Assembly: GCF_003086295.3 (NCBI RefSeq)
Contig: NC_092051.1
Span: 79,678,445 to 79,742,444 of the forward strand
Source of the DNA: Arachis hypogaea
Lineage: Eukaryota > Streptophyta > Magnoliopsida > Fabales > Fabaceae
Length of the DNA stretch: 64,000 nucleotides
Reading direction: 5' to 3'
The translations under genes were made by a program, and so were the position numbers. The stretch's first letter is position 1, and each line of letters begins with the position of its first letter. Below, piece by piece: positions 46,655 to 56,606 of this stretch. The notes beneath the pieces are model-generated. The model saw only the letters and a list, made by a program, of their open reading frames with translations, did not search any database and was not told the DNA's origin.

Positions 46655-47613
46655 CTAAATGAGAGCACTGCACTCCTTATTCATCACTATTGTTTGCCCT
46701 CCCTTTAGTGAGCTTTTCTTGGTCAGCAGCTTTTTCATACATTTAATGTATGAGGGCATTTGTTGGAGAGCCTTGATGAATGGTATGTTTACATGGAGAA
46801 ATGCAAACATGTCGAGAAATTTTAAGTACACTTTCCTTTCTACACCACCTTTGAGTCTATGGGAAAAGGTGCATATGGGTTCAGAATCTCCTTCTCCCTT
46901 AACCACTTCTTCTGTGTAGAGTTGGGATCTTGGTTACCCTCTTCTTGCTTCTCTACTGGAATATCTCGAGAGTGTTCTAAGGGTTTGTTCAGTTCTTTCT
47001 CACTCCCCTTATCACTTATAGTGACCATCTTGCATTCTTCCCATCGTACTTTCTTTGCTGCACCTCTCGGGTTTTTCTCCGTGTCACTTGGGAAGCTATT
47101 AGTAGGTTTGGGAATCTGCTGAGAGAGGTATCCCACTTGAGACTCCAGCCTCTTGATAGTGTCTCCTTGGTTTTTGATATTAGCTCGCACCTCATCCTTG
47201 AACACTCTGTTGTCTTGGATTTCCTTGTATATGCTTTCAAGTAGAGTCTCAATCCTGGAGAGTCTATCTTCGGATGGTGATGGGGAGTTGAGGTTGGAGG
47301 GGTGAGAAGGGCTATTTTGGTTTTGATATGGATGTTGAGAGGTATTGTTGGGTGGGTGTTGAAATGATCTCTGTGTGAAATGTTGGTGAGTTGCATTGTT
47401 GTTGGGGTTGTGACGTCTCTGATCTTGGCCTTGATCTTGTTGATTTCTCCACCCAAAGTTTGGGTGGTTCTTCCAACCAGGATTATAAGTTTTGAAGTAT
47501 GGATCATGGGTCTGCCTAGGTGAGTTCCCAATACAGTTGGCTTGTTCGCGGTCACCCTCTTCCTCTATATTTACTAACGTGGGCATGCCAAGGCTCGAGA
47601 GCATTAGTGACAC
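46655..47613 (-). pseudogene. gag: gag C-terminus of element H
   Basis: Minus strand 47613-46840 then a frame change to 46906-46655. It contains YNPGWKNHPNFGWRNQ, an Asn/Gln/His/Pro-rich linker, a coil with RIETLLESIYKEIQDN and LESQVGYLSQQI, and a NPYAPFP segment before the protease. The gag core and N-terminus are missing: the sequence changes directly into LTR-type repeats at about 47615. Confidence 0.7.
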
Positions 47614-47614
47614 T

Positions 47615-48431
47615 TACGTTTGTCACTAACGCTTCAAAATGCCCCTTCCTTCCACGTTAGTGCTTCATGTTAATGGCATTAACGTGACCACTAACATGGG
47701 TGTGCTTGCCATCTCCAACGTTAGTGAAAAAGGTGAGTGTCACTAATGTTGGCCTATCATTCATTGCTCCACGTTACCCTTCACGTTAGTGGTCTTAACG
47801 TGACCACTAACGTAGGCAATCTAGGCTTGGTCTAGCATTAGTGACAAAGGTGAGTGTCACTAATGCTTGCGACCCCTCCTATTTACTCCACGTTAGAGTT
47901 CACGTTAATTGGATTAACGTGACTCTTAACGTGACTTAGTGTGGCCTTTTGGAACGTTAGTGGTGTTCACTTTTACCACTAACGTTAGAGCTTCCCCTTT
48001 CTTCCACGTTAGTTCCCACGTTAGTGCAACTAACATAGCAACTAACGTGGGTTATGATGGCTTTGGAAGGCGTTATTGGTGGTAACTTTACGACTAACGT
48101 TGCAAGTTCGCTCCCATTCCACGTTAGTGGTCACGTTAGTGAAGCTAACGTGGCTGCTAACGTGGCTCTTCTTTGATTCCTTTGTCCTAAAATCAAACAA
48201 ACAAGGTGCATAAAAGCTTTGTTTCAAGTCATGAGATCATGCATCATCCATTTTATCATTCAATTCATGCAAAATTCTCATGAAATCATGTAAAGTTCAC
48301 AATGTTTTCTTGAATCAAGATGTAAGTGTATATTCGCCCAAAACTTGCTTATTTACTAAGAAAATGCATGAAACTACCCTAAAATAGTAAAGAAAAAGGT
48401 CAGTGAAACTAGCTAAAATGCCCTGGCATCA
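47615..48431 (-). repeat. Truncated 5' LTR of element H with ACGTTAGTG array
   Basis: On the minus strand it begins TGATGCCAGG at 48431 and continues like the E LTR (TTTTAGCTAGTTTCACT). About 47630-48180 is an array of CACGTTAGTG and its complement CACTAACGTG in alternating orientation. The TATA region, U5, PBS and gag start are absent, so a deletion joins U3 to gag. Confidence 0.75.
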
Positions 48432-48482
48432 TAATCCTTCAAGGTTTACTTTTTTTTTTTTTATAATTATGTAGCTTTGATC
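48432..48482 (-). other. Edge of element I next to H
   Basis: TAATC at 48432-48436 adjoins H and may be its target duplication; a T-run follows. Confidence 0.4.
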
Positions 48483-48960
48483 CGACTTCTTCATCTCGGT
48501 TTGTTTGAAGTTATTTCTAGTAATCCATTTTATTTGGACCTTGTCAGGTCTCTTTTATGGATTACTTTTTATAACTTTTGTAGGTTTGTTTGGCCGACTT
48601 CATCATGTCAGTCCCTTCCAAGTTATTTCTAGTAATCCATTTTATTTGGGACCTTTGTCATATCTCTTTTATGGATTACTTTTTATAACTTTGTGATTTT
48701 GTTTGGGCCGACTTCAACATATCGGTCCTTTCTAAGTTATTTCTAGTAATCCTCTTTTCTAGGGCTGGCCAGGCCTCTTTCTAGGGATTTACTTTTTATA
48801 ACTTTTGTTGTTGTGGTCGACTAGTCTGACTTCTTAACGTAGGTCCGTCTTTAAGTTATTTTTAGCAACCCATTTTTATTAAGACCTCGTTAGGTCTTTT
48901 CCTATGGGTCACTTTTGATAACTTTTTGCATTATCTTGTTTTGCCGCATTTCATCTTTGC
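48483..48960 (-). repeat. Tandem repeat of about 112-119 bp in the 3' region of element I
   Basis: Four diverged copies, marked by AAGTTATTTCTAGTAATCC at 48508, 48620, 48734 and 48853. Each holds a GGCCGACTTC segment and ends with ACTTTTTATAACTTT. It lies after integrase in the non-coding tail. Confidence 0.85.
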
Positions 48961-49317
48961 CGATTTTGTAGAAATTGAGTTCGATTCTTGTTTGGTCGAC
49001 CTTTGATGAATTCAGTTTTCATCTTTATTGGTCTTTATCATGATCTAGCAGTGAATTTGACTTTCACTTTTTGTCGATCTGTAGCTTTATAATCGGGCGA
49101 TGAATTTTCACGTTTCAGATTAATGCGTCTTGGTAAAAGAATTTGTAGGAAATCTAAAAAACATTATTCAAAAATGGAAAATATGCAAATATATACATGT
49201 GGGTATTTTACCCCTCTAAGTCAGGTAGTTCATAGATCCTGGCTTGGTGTCTCGTTAAAAAATCTTTTTCAGGAAAAAGAGTGCACCTTATCCTAAGATC
49301 TTTATTACCTCCTAACT
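48961..49317 (-). other. Non-coding tail of element I
   Basis: Between the tandem repeat and the integrase end. I cannot recognise an LTR matching the 464-bp 5' LTR of I; the 3' LTR is missing. Confidence 0.5.
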
Positions 49318-50006
49318 GTAGCACCTTCTTAGGTTACAGGCATGCCATGACCTTGGAAGCTCTCGGCCTTCGAGTTTGGATAGCCTGTAGTAGCCTTTTT
49401 CGAGTACTTCTATGACTCGGTAGGGTCCCTTCCAGTTTGCTGCCAGCTTTCTTTCTCCAAGTCAATTTGTTCCGATATCATTTCGGATTAGGACGAGATC
49501 GAGCTTTGCAAAACTTTACTGTACTACTTTATGATTGTACTTGAAGTAGGTCGGATTTCTGGAAGTAGGTCGAGTTCTTCCCTTTGAAGTTGGGAGTTGG
49601 CCTCTTTACTATAGTAGATCACTCTGGGCGATCCCTTTTCGACCTCCACTGGAATCATTGCCTCCATTCCGTCAGCTAATTGGAAGGGTGATTCCTTTGT
49701 GGTGGAGTGTGGTGTTGTCCGATATGCCCATAGGACTTGTGGGAGCTCTTCAGCCCAGGCTCCCTTCGCGTCCTGTAATCTCTGTTTTAACCCGGCTAGT
49801 ATGACTATGTTGGCAGCTTCAGCTTGTCCATTAGCCTGGGGGTGTTCTACAGACGTGAATTGGTGCTTTATTTTTAAGTCGGTCACCAATTTTCTAAAGC
49901 CTACATCTGTGAATTGAGTGTCATTGTCTATGGTGATGGAGTATGGAACCCCAAATCTTATGAAAATGTTTCTATATAGGAATTTTTGACTTCTTTGAGC
50001 AGTGGC
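49318..50006 (-). pseudogene. pol: Integrase of element I, core and C-terminus
   Basis: Minus strand. Core with the second catalytic Asp (ITIDNDTQFTD), the Glu region (NGQAEAANIVILAGLKQRL) and WAYRTTPHSTTKESPFQLADG, then, after a stop near 49524, the C-terminal NWEGPYRVIEV..YYRLSKLEG segment at about 49320-49470. The first catalytic Asp is on the other side of the F insertion. There is no chromodomain, as expected of the Tat lineage. Confidence 0.8.
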
Positions 50007-51860
50007 TGATGACAAGTCATCTTAGCCTAGTTTCACTAGCCTTTTTCTTTTGTTTTCAATTGAATTATGCACTTTCTTGAGCCATAAGCAAGCCAATTGG
50101 GTAGATTTTCATGCTTCCTTTGATTTAATCCACCATGTATGAATTCATGCTATTTCATGAGGTTTTATGCTATAATTGTCACATATTATGAAAGAATGAA
50201 TATCTCATGGTTTTGAGCATAGCTTTGATGTGTTTGGTTGATTAATGATAGGTGAAGAAAGCTTGGAGAAAGGTTGAAGCAAGAAGGAATGGCTAGGAGG
50301 AAGAGAGGACAAAAAGTTTGAGCAAAAGTTTGCCTCAAACTTTAGCTCAAACTTTTGGAATAAGTGAAAATGAACCAGGGAGCAAAAAGCTGGACCAAAA
50401 GTTTGCCTCAAACTTTTGTGCAAACTTTTGAGCAAAAAACTGGACCAAAAGTTTGCCACAAACTTTTGTGCAAACTTTTGGGCAAAAAGCTGGAGCAAAA
50501 GTTTGCCTCAAACTTTTTGGCAAACTTTTGGCATCACAAATCAACACCCTGGAGAGCAAAAGTTTGCGCCAACGTTAGCCTCAAACTTTTTGGCAAACGT
50601 TGGCCATGAACAACACACCCTGGAGAGCAAAAGTTTGCGCCAACGTTTGCCTCTAACTTTTTGGCAAACGTTGGCGCCATGAGTGTGCAAGGGGAGGCCA
50701 ACATTGGAGCAAAAGTTTGACCCTTAACTTTTGCCCCAACGTTGGTATCAGCAAAGAAGGGTGGCTGATGTGAAAAGTTGGAGTAAAAGTTAGCCTCAAA
50801 CTTTTACTCAAGCTTTCATGATTCCAAACCCGGTTCAATTCGGTTCTTCTCCAAACTCCAAGAGCAATCAACCAAGGCCTCTATCAACCCAATTCCATCA
50901 AGAGCAAAGGCCCAATTGAAGGCTTGAAGACCATTTGAAGAAAGTGTATAAATTGCATAGGATTTAAGTTTTTGGGGAGCTTTTCCTTTTAGTTTTCATA
51001 GAGAGTTTTCGGAGAGCTTTTGGTGTTGAGAGAATTTTAATTTCTAAGTCTCGGGGAAGGAGAATTGAATTCCCTTCCTCTTAGTTTTCTTGCTTTCAAT
51101 TTCAATTACACTTATCTTGGATCTTGGGTTGGAGAATTGAAAGAATTCTGTTTCAATCTCATCCTGAGATCTCTTTGTTTAATTCTCTGCTTAATTGAAT
51201 TTCAGTTTCAGTTAATTGCTTCTTCATCTACTTTCTTTGCTATTTACATTTCCTTTGCAATTGTTCTTGTTGGATCTAGGAAGGCATTGTGATCTAGACT
51301 TGGTTATCTAGTCTCTTGGGTCCTGAGATCTAAATTCCAATTTTACATCCTCTGTTTAATGCTTTTCACGCTCATTTACAATTCTATTTTTAGATCCGGT
51401 TCAATCCAAGTTATCTTCTACTCCTCTGCTTGTTGAATTTTACTTTTCCTTGTTTAATTTCTACGAATCCAATTCCCAATTCCCTTTACAATCCAAGCCA
51501 TTTACATTTCTTGCACTTTAAGATTCTGCAATTTACATTTCTTGCGTTCTAAGTTTCTGCCATTTAATTTCTTGTTCTTTAAGATTCAGCACTTTAAATT
51601 TCAGTTCTCTTTAATTTCATGCAATTTACCCATTCCCTTTACTTTCCATGCAATCTAAATTCTGCAAATCACTAATCACTCAACCAAATCTTGATTCGCT
51701 TGACTAAATCAACCACTAAACTAAAATTGCTCAATCCTTCAATCCCTGTGGGATCGACCTCACTCCCGTGAGTTATTATTACTTGATGCGACCCGGTGCA
51801 CTTGCCAGTTAGTTTTGGGTGTTTTGGAGAAATTTGTTTTTCCACAAAAATACACCATCA
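50007..51860 (+). repeat. 5' LTR of element F
   Basis: 1854 bp, TGATGACAAG to CACCATCA. Inverted repeats at 50330-50690, including 15-bp arms GCGCCAACGTTTGCC / GGCAAACGTTGGCGC at 50637-50651/50663-50677. TATAAATT at 50946-50953. U5 hairpins at 51759-51772 and 51793-51808 (the latter with one C.A mismatch). Confidence 0.9.
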
Positions 51861-51866
51861 AGTTTT

Positions 51867-51883
51867 TGGCGCCGTTGCCGGGG
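51867..51883 (+). other. Primer-binding site of element F (tRNA-Asp)
   Basis: TGGCGCCGTTGCCGGGG, perfect. Confidence 0.9.
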
Positions 51884-52070
51884 ATTGATTAGATTGACAA
51901 TGATTAAGTAAAGTGGAGATCTAGATCAAGAACTTTTTCTTTTCTGTCCTTTAATTTTCAATTAACCCACTAACTGTTTGAATTTTTGCTTAAGCTAACT
52001 AAAACTTCATTCTAGCAGTAGATTGAAGTATCACTGGTTTGAGTGTTTTTTATGTTTTGCTTGTATGTCA

Positions 52071-52283
52071 GGTACAAGAAGAACCACACCCACCTTTCAT
52101 GAACAAGACGAAAGAACTCTCAGGAGGTTAAGAAGAGCTGAAAGAGGGAAAAATATTGTTGGAGAAGAGGAATCAGAAGAAGAATTCCAAGATATAGAGG
52201 AACATTCAACCAATCCACCTGGTGGAGCAGACAACAACAATAACAACCCACCCCAGAGGAGAGTTTTGGCCTCCTATACCTTT
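52071..52283 (+). pseudogene. gag: gag N-terminal fragment of element F
   Basis: An open frame with SGTRRTTPTFHEQDERTLRRLRRAERG, an acidic EEESEEEFQ stretch and an Asn/Pro-rich tail, cut by the internal deletion where 3' LTR sequence begins near 52284. Basic then acidic composition suits a gag N-terminus; no domain is complete. Confidence 0.5.
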
Positions 52284-52435
52284 GCAACCACTAAACTAAA
52301 ATTGCTCAATCCTTCAATCCCTGTGGGATCGACCTCACTCTCATGAGTTATTATTACTTGATGCGACCCGGTGCACTTGCCGGTTAGTTTTGGGTGTTTT
52401 AGAGAAATTCATTTTTCCACAAAAATACACCATCA
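52284..52435 (+). repeat. Terminal fragment of the 3' LTR of element F
   Basis: Contains both U5 hairpins (52334-52347 and 52368-52383; the second is perfect) and ends CACCATCA. Confidence 0.88.
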
Positions 52436-52440
52436 GTGGC

Positions 52441-52937
52441 GTTGGCTAGGGGCTCTACCACAATCCACTTTGTGAAATAGTCTACCCTATGATGAGGAAC
52501 TTGACCTGTCCTGATCCTTGAGAGAAGGGTCCAAGGAGGTCAAGTCCCCATTTTGCAAATGGCCAGGGTGAGGTTACGCTGATGAGCTCCTCTGGTGGGG
52601 CGATGTGAAAATTAGCATGTTTTTGACATGGTGGATATGTTTTTACGAATTCCATTGCTTCTTTTTGTAAAGTTGGCCAATAAAATCCGGCTCGAAGTAC
52701 ATTTTTGGTGAGAGCTTGTGCTCCGAGATGGTTGCCACAGATGCCACTGTGTACCTTTACTAAAACTTTCTTTGTGTTGGAAGTCGGCACACATTTTAAC
52801 AGTGGTGTTGAAATCCCTCTCTTGTATAAAGTATTGTTTATGATGGTGTAGTATTGTGCCTCCCTTTTTAACTTCTTTGCCTCCTTCTTATCTGTGGAGA
52901 GTGTTTCTGTTTTGAAGAAGTTAATTATGGGAGTCAT
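52441..52937 (-). pseudogene. pol: Integrase of element I, zinc-binding part and first catalytic Asp
   Basis: Minus strand. HSGICGNHLGAQAL then a CQKHAN segment form the HHCC region; one of the two Cys positions is Pro (YPPCQKH). The GLDLLGPF aspartate follows. The open frame runs into the F insertion site. Upstream in the same strand lies the second RNase H. Confidence 0.8.
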
Positions 52938-53072
52938 CCATCCTTGATCCAGACCTGTTATGGCTAGGACCTTCTCTTTTTCTGAGATTGAGAGATTCTG
53001 CAGTATTTCCTGGATGAGGCTTCTATTGTTGCCCCCTGGTTTGGTGCTGGCTAGTTTTGAGAGCGCATCAGC

Positions 53073-53400
53073 TCAAGCATTATGTTCCTGAGGTATGTGG
53101 CGGACCTCATATTCCCCGAGTTGTCCAAGTTGTTCTTTGGTTTTATCCAGATACTTTTTCATGGTTGGATCCTTGGCTTGATAGCTTCCTGCTATTTGTG
53201 AGGTGACCACTTGTGAGTCACTGAAGATGATAAGTTTTTGAGCTCTGACCTCTTTAGCCAGCTTCAAATCGGCCAGTAATGCCTTATATTCGGCTTGGTT
53301 GTTTGAAGCAGAGAACCCAAATTTAATGGAAAGTTCTATTTGGGTTCCCTGGTTGCTTTCTATTATCACACCTGCGCCACTTCCGGTTTTGTTCGAGGAG
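53073..53400 (-). pseudogene. pol: Second (archaeal-type) RNase H of element I
   Basis: Minus strand. IELSIKFGFSASNNQAEYKALLADLKLAKEV..LIIFSDSQVVTSQIAG..LGEYEVRHIPQEHNA has the NNQAEYKAL glutamate and the SDSQ aspartate of the archaeal-like RNase H found as an extra domain in Tat-lineage elements. The strand is open over nearly 100 codons. It follows the ordinary RT-connected RNase H and precedes integrase. Confidence 0.8.
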
Positions 53401-53876
53401 CTGTCTACGTAGAGATTCCATTTTGTGGAGATTTCCGGAGTGTCAGTAAACTCTGCAATGAAGTCGGCCAGATACTGTGATTTAATGGCTATCCGAGCTT
53501 CATATTGAAGGTCGAATTTGGATAGCTCGACTGCCCACTGTATGATTCTTCTTGCTAAATCTGTTTTCTACAAAATGTCTTTTATGGGCTGGTTGGTCTG
53601 AACTTTGATAGTGTGGACTTGGAAGTATGGGCAAAGTTGTCGAGACGTTAGTATGAGAGCATAGGCGAATTTTTCTATTTTTTGGTATTTCAATTCGGAC
53701 CATTGTAGTGCTTTACTGATGAAGTATATAGGTTGTTGTCCACTTTCGTCCTCTTTGACCAGTGCTGAGGCTACTGCCCGATTTTCTACTGCGAGGTACA
53801 ACACAAGTGGTTCTCCTACCCGTGGCCGAGTTAGAATAGGTGGTTGTCCCAGGAACCTTTTAAAATTCTGGAAGAC
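53401..53876 (-). pseudogene. pol: First (RT-linked) RNase H of element I
   Basis: Minus strand. LYLAVENRAVASALVKEDESGQQPIYFISKAL..YQKIEKFAYALILTSRQLCPYF is the connection/RNase H of gypsy pol; an in-frame stop lies at about 53568. The catalytic set looks degenerate, as is usual for this domain in Tat elements. Confidence 0.7.
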
Positions 53877-55154
53877 CTATTCGTACTCCGTTGTCCATTC
53901 AAACTTCTTTCCCTTCCTTAGAGTGGCGTAGAAGGGGAGAGATCTTATTGCTGATCCGGCTAGAAATCTGTACAAGGCCGCCAGTCTTCCATTGAGTTGT
54001 TGCACTTCTTTGACATAGGTCAGACTCTTCATGTCGAGTATAGCCCGGCATTTATCCGGATTTGTCTCGATTCCTCTTTGCGTCAGCATGAAACCTAAGA
54101 ATTTTCCAGCTTCTATTGCAAAGGTGCATTTTGCAGGGTTAAGTCGCATACAATGCCTTCTTATAGTGTCGAATACTTGGGCGATGTCGGACAGTAATGA
54201 CTCCTCATTTTGTGTTTTTACTAACATGTCGTCCACATAGACTTCCATGACTTTCCCGATGTGGTCTGCGAAGACTTTATTCATTAACCTTTGATAGGTG
54301 GCTCCTGCATTTTTGAGTCCGAATGGCATGACAACGTAGCAGTAGTTTACTTTTGGGGTTAAGAATGAGGTTTTTTCTTGATCAGGTGGGTACATTGGGA
54401 TTTGATTATCTCCCGAATAAGCATCCATAAACGAGAGGTATTTGTAGCCCGAGGAGGCATCTACTAGAGCGTCGATGCTTGGGAGTGGATAAGGATCTTT
54501 TGGGCAAGCTTTCTTGAGATCGGTGTAGTCGGTGCACATCCGCCATTTCCCATTTGATTTTTTCACCAAGACGACGTTAGCTAGCCATAGTGGGTACTTG
54601 ACTTCCCTTATTAATCCTGCCTCCATTAGACCTTGTTCCTGCTCTTCCACAGCTTGGGATCGTTCTGGCCTGAGCTTTCTACGTCTCTGCTGTACTGGCC
54701 GAGATTCTGGGTATACTGCCAGCTTGTGGCACATTAGCTTGGGGTCTATACCTGGCATGTCTGCGGCCTTCCATGCAAAGAGGTCGACATTATCTCTTAA
54801 GAACTGTATGAGGGACTTCTTTACGTCTCCTTTTAGATTTGTGCTGATATTGGTTGTTTTATCTAGGATATCTCCGATCTGGACTTGTTCTATTTTGCCT
54901 TCGGGTTGTGGACGAAGTTCTTCCCGCTCTCGAACTCCCCCAAGTTCAATGGTGTGGATTTCTTCTCTTCTGCCTTTAAGGTTCAGACTTTCGTTGTAAC
55001 AGCGGCGCGCCGTCCTCTGATCTGCTTTTATCGTAGCTATCCCTTCTGTGGTTGGGAACTTCATGCACAGATGTGGAGTCGAGACTACTGCGCCGAGTTG
55101 ATTTAACGTTGTCCGACCTATCAGGGCATTGTAGGCTGAACTCACGTTGACCAC
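53877..55154 (-). CDS. pol: Reverse transcriptase of element I (open fragment, 425 codons)
   Basis: Minus strand, uninterrupted. It begins in the region between protease and RT (SSAYNALIGRTTLNQLGAVVSTPHLCMKFP), then RT motifs KWRMCTDYTDLKKACPKDPYPLPSIDALVD, SFMDAYSGDNQIPM, KNAGATYQRLMN and YVDDMLVKT, with both catalytic aspartates. This wording is typical of Tat/Retand/Ogre-like elements. It ends by a stop near 53877 before RNase H. The open frame is surprising next to the damaged neighbours. The first Met is not the natural start; the protein was part of a polyprotein. Confidence 0.85.
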   Translation of the reverse strand: MVNVSSAYNALIGRTTLNQLGAVVSTPHLCMKFPTTEGIATIKADQRTARRCYNESLNLKGRREEIHTIELGGVREREELRPQPEGKIEQVQIGDILDKTTNISTNLKGDVKKSLIQFLRDNVDLFAWKAADMPGIDPKLMCHKLAVYPESRPVQQRRRKLRPERSQAVEEQEQGLMEAGLIREVKYPLWLANVVLVKKSNGKWRMCTDYTDLKKACPKDPYPLPSIDALVDASSGYKYLSFMDAYSGDNQIPMYPPDQEKTSFLTPKVNYCYVVMPFGLKNAGATYQRLMNKVFADHIGKVMEVYVDDMLVKTQNEESLLSDIAQVFDTIRRHCMRLNPAKCTFAIEAGKFLGFMLTQRGIETNPDKCRAILDMKSLTYVKEVQQLNGRLAALYRFLAGSAIRSLPFYATLRKGKKFEWTTEYE

Positions 55155-55782
55155 GATGTAGTCTATGTTGAGGGTTTTTGACTGATTTCCTTTTCCAAAG
55201 GTTGTGTACAGCGAAATGTATCTAAGCGGCTGGATTGGAGTGTCTTCTAGCCCGAATAAGCTGTTCGGTATGCTCTGAGTTCCTTTTCCTCTAGGCTGAG
55301 TTTGTCGAAGGCGGTTTTGAATAAGATGTCAGCCGAGCTTCCCTGGTCTACCAATGTGTGGTGGAGATTAGCATTGGTCAATATGATAGTTATGACCATG
55401 GGATCGTCATGTCCTGAGATGATGCCAGCTACATCCTCTTTAGTAAAAGTGATAGTGGGGATGTCGGGTGCTTCTTCTCCCCCCTTGATATGATAAACTT
55501 CTTTGAGATGTCTTTTGCGAGATGATTTGGAGATTCCTCCTCCCATGAATCCTCCGCGTATCATGTGGACAAGTCTCTCCGGGGTACGAGGTGGTAGTTC
55601 AGTTCGTTCGACGTCTTCGTCCCTTCTTCTTTTTTTGGCTCATCTGTTTTGCTGGCTAAGTACCGATGTAGTTTTCCCTCTCTCACCAGTTTTTCTATGA
55701 CATTCTTCAGGTCGAAGCATTCATTGGTGGAATGTCCATAGATTCGATGGTATTCACAGTAGTCTGTCCGACTTCCTTCTCC
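55155..55782 (-). pseudogene. pro: Protease region of element I
   Basis: Minus strand. Frame 55564-55247 carries the aspartic protease active site HTLVDQGSSADILF with DQGSSAD; the part upstream has a CEYHRIYGHSTNEC zinc-knuckle-like segment near 55740. A frame change lies between this and the RT fragment at about 55240. Confidence 0.75.
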
Positions 55783-56606
55783 TTACTTGCTTTTGAGTGG
55801 GCGAGGTTGAGGTATCCTTTTAGCATGGAATACTTCTCTATAGACATCTACAAGAGACACTTGAAGAGGGGTGTAAGTATGGTATTTCTTGATCTTTTCT
55901 CCATGCTGATCTTCTTTTTTCTTGGACTCTTTATCCTTATCTCGGGAGGAGTAGGAGAATCCGGACTTTGAGGTCTCTCCTAGTCGAGAATTTTCCTCCA
56001 TGTTGATGTATTTCTCTGCTCGTTCTTGTACTTCATTCAGGGATGTGTGATGTTTTTTGATATTGAATGACTAAAAGGTCCCTCTTGTAAGCCATTGATG
56101 AGACCCATAATGGCTGCTTCTGTTGGCAGACTTTGTATGTCCAGACATGCTTTGTTGAATCTTTTCATGTAGCTGCGGAGACTTTCCCGATCTCCTTGCT
56201 TGATCCCTAGTAGACTTGGGGCGTGCTTAGTTTTGTCTTTTTGGATGGAAAATCTGGCTAGAAACTTCTTGGCTAAGTCGTCAAAGCTTGAGATGGACCT
56301 TGGGAACAGATTGTCGAACCATTTAATTGCTGTCTTTGTCAAGGTAGTCGGGAAGGCTTTGTAGCGGACTGCATCTGAGGCGTCAGTGAGATACATTCTA
56401 CTTCTGAAATTACTAAGGTGATGGCTGGGATCTGATGTGCCATCGTACAGAGTCATGTCGAGAGGTTTGAAGTCTTTTGGGATTTTAATCTTCATGATCT
56501 CTTTGGTGAATGGGTCTTGGTCCCTACGGGAGTAGTTTTGGCTTTGAGATCGGCTTCGAGCTTTAGGAACTTGTCCTCTAATTCGCGGCATCGCCTAGCC
56601 TCCTCA
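55783..56606 (-). pseudogene. gag: gag of element I, main part
   Basis: Minus strand. Gag core with DPFTKEIMKIKIPKDFKPLDMTLYDGTSDPSHHLSNFRSRM, FPTTLTKTAIKWFDNLFPRSISSFDDLAKKFLARF and ESLRSYMKRFNKACLDI, the standard Tat-type capsid. A stop near 56037 and a frame change separate it from the basic Lys/Glu-rich C-terminus (56001-55783). The N-terminus lies beyond the M insertion. Confidence 0.85.

Larger units (their letters stand above)
50007..52435 (+). mobile_element. Element F: internally deleted LTR element in integrase of I
   Basis: Complete 5' LTR, perfect PBS, 400 bp of interior and only the last about 150 bp of a 3' LTR, flanked by exact GTGGC duplications (50002-50006 and 52436-52440). 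Same family as E. The loss of the rest of the interior and most of the 3' LTR with both outer ends intact indicates internal deletion after or during insertion. Confidence 0.9.

Noticed and set aside
52023..52346. Complete 107-aa gene in F
   Set aside because: Its end is translated 3' LTR sequence after an internal deletion, and its first Met is a chance upstream codon.
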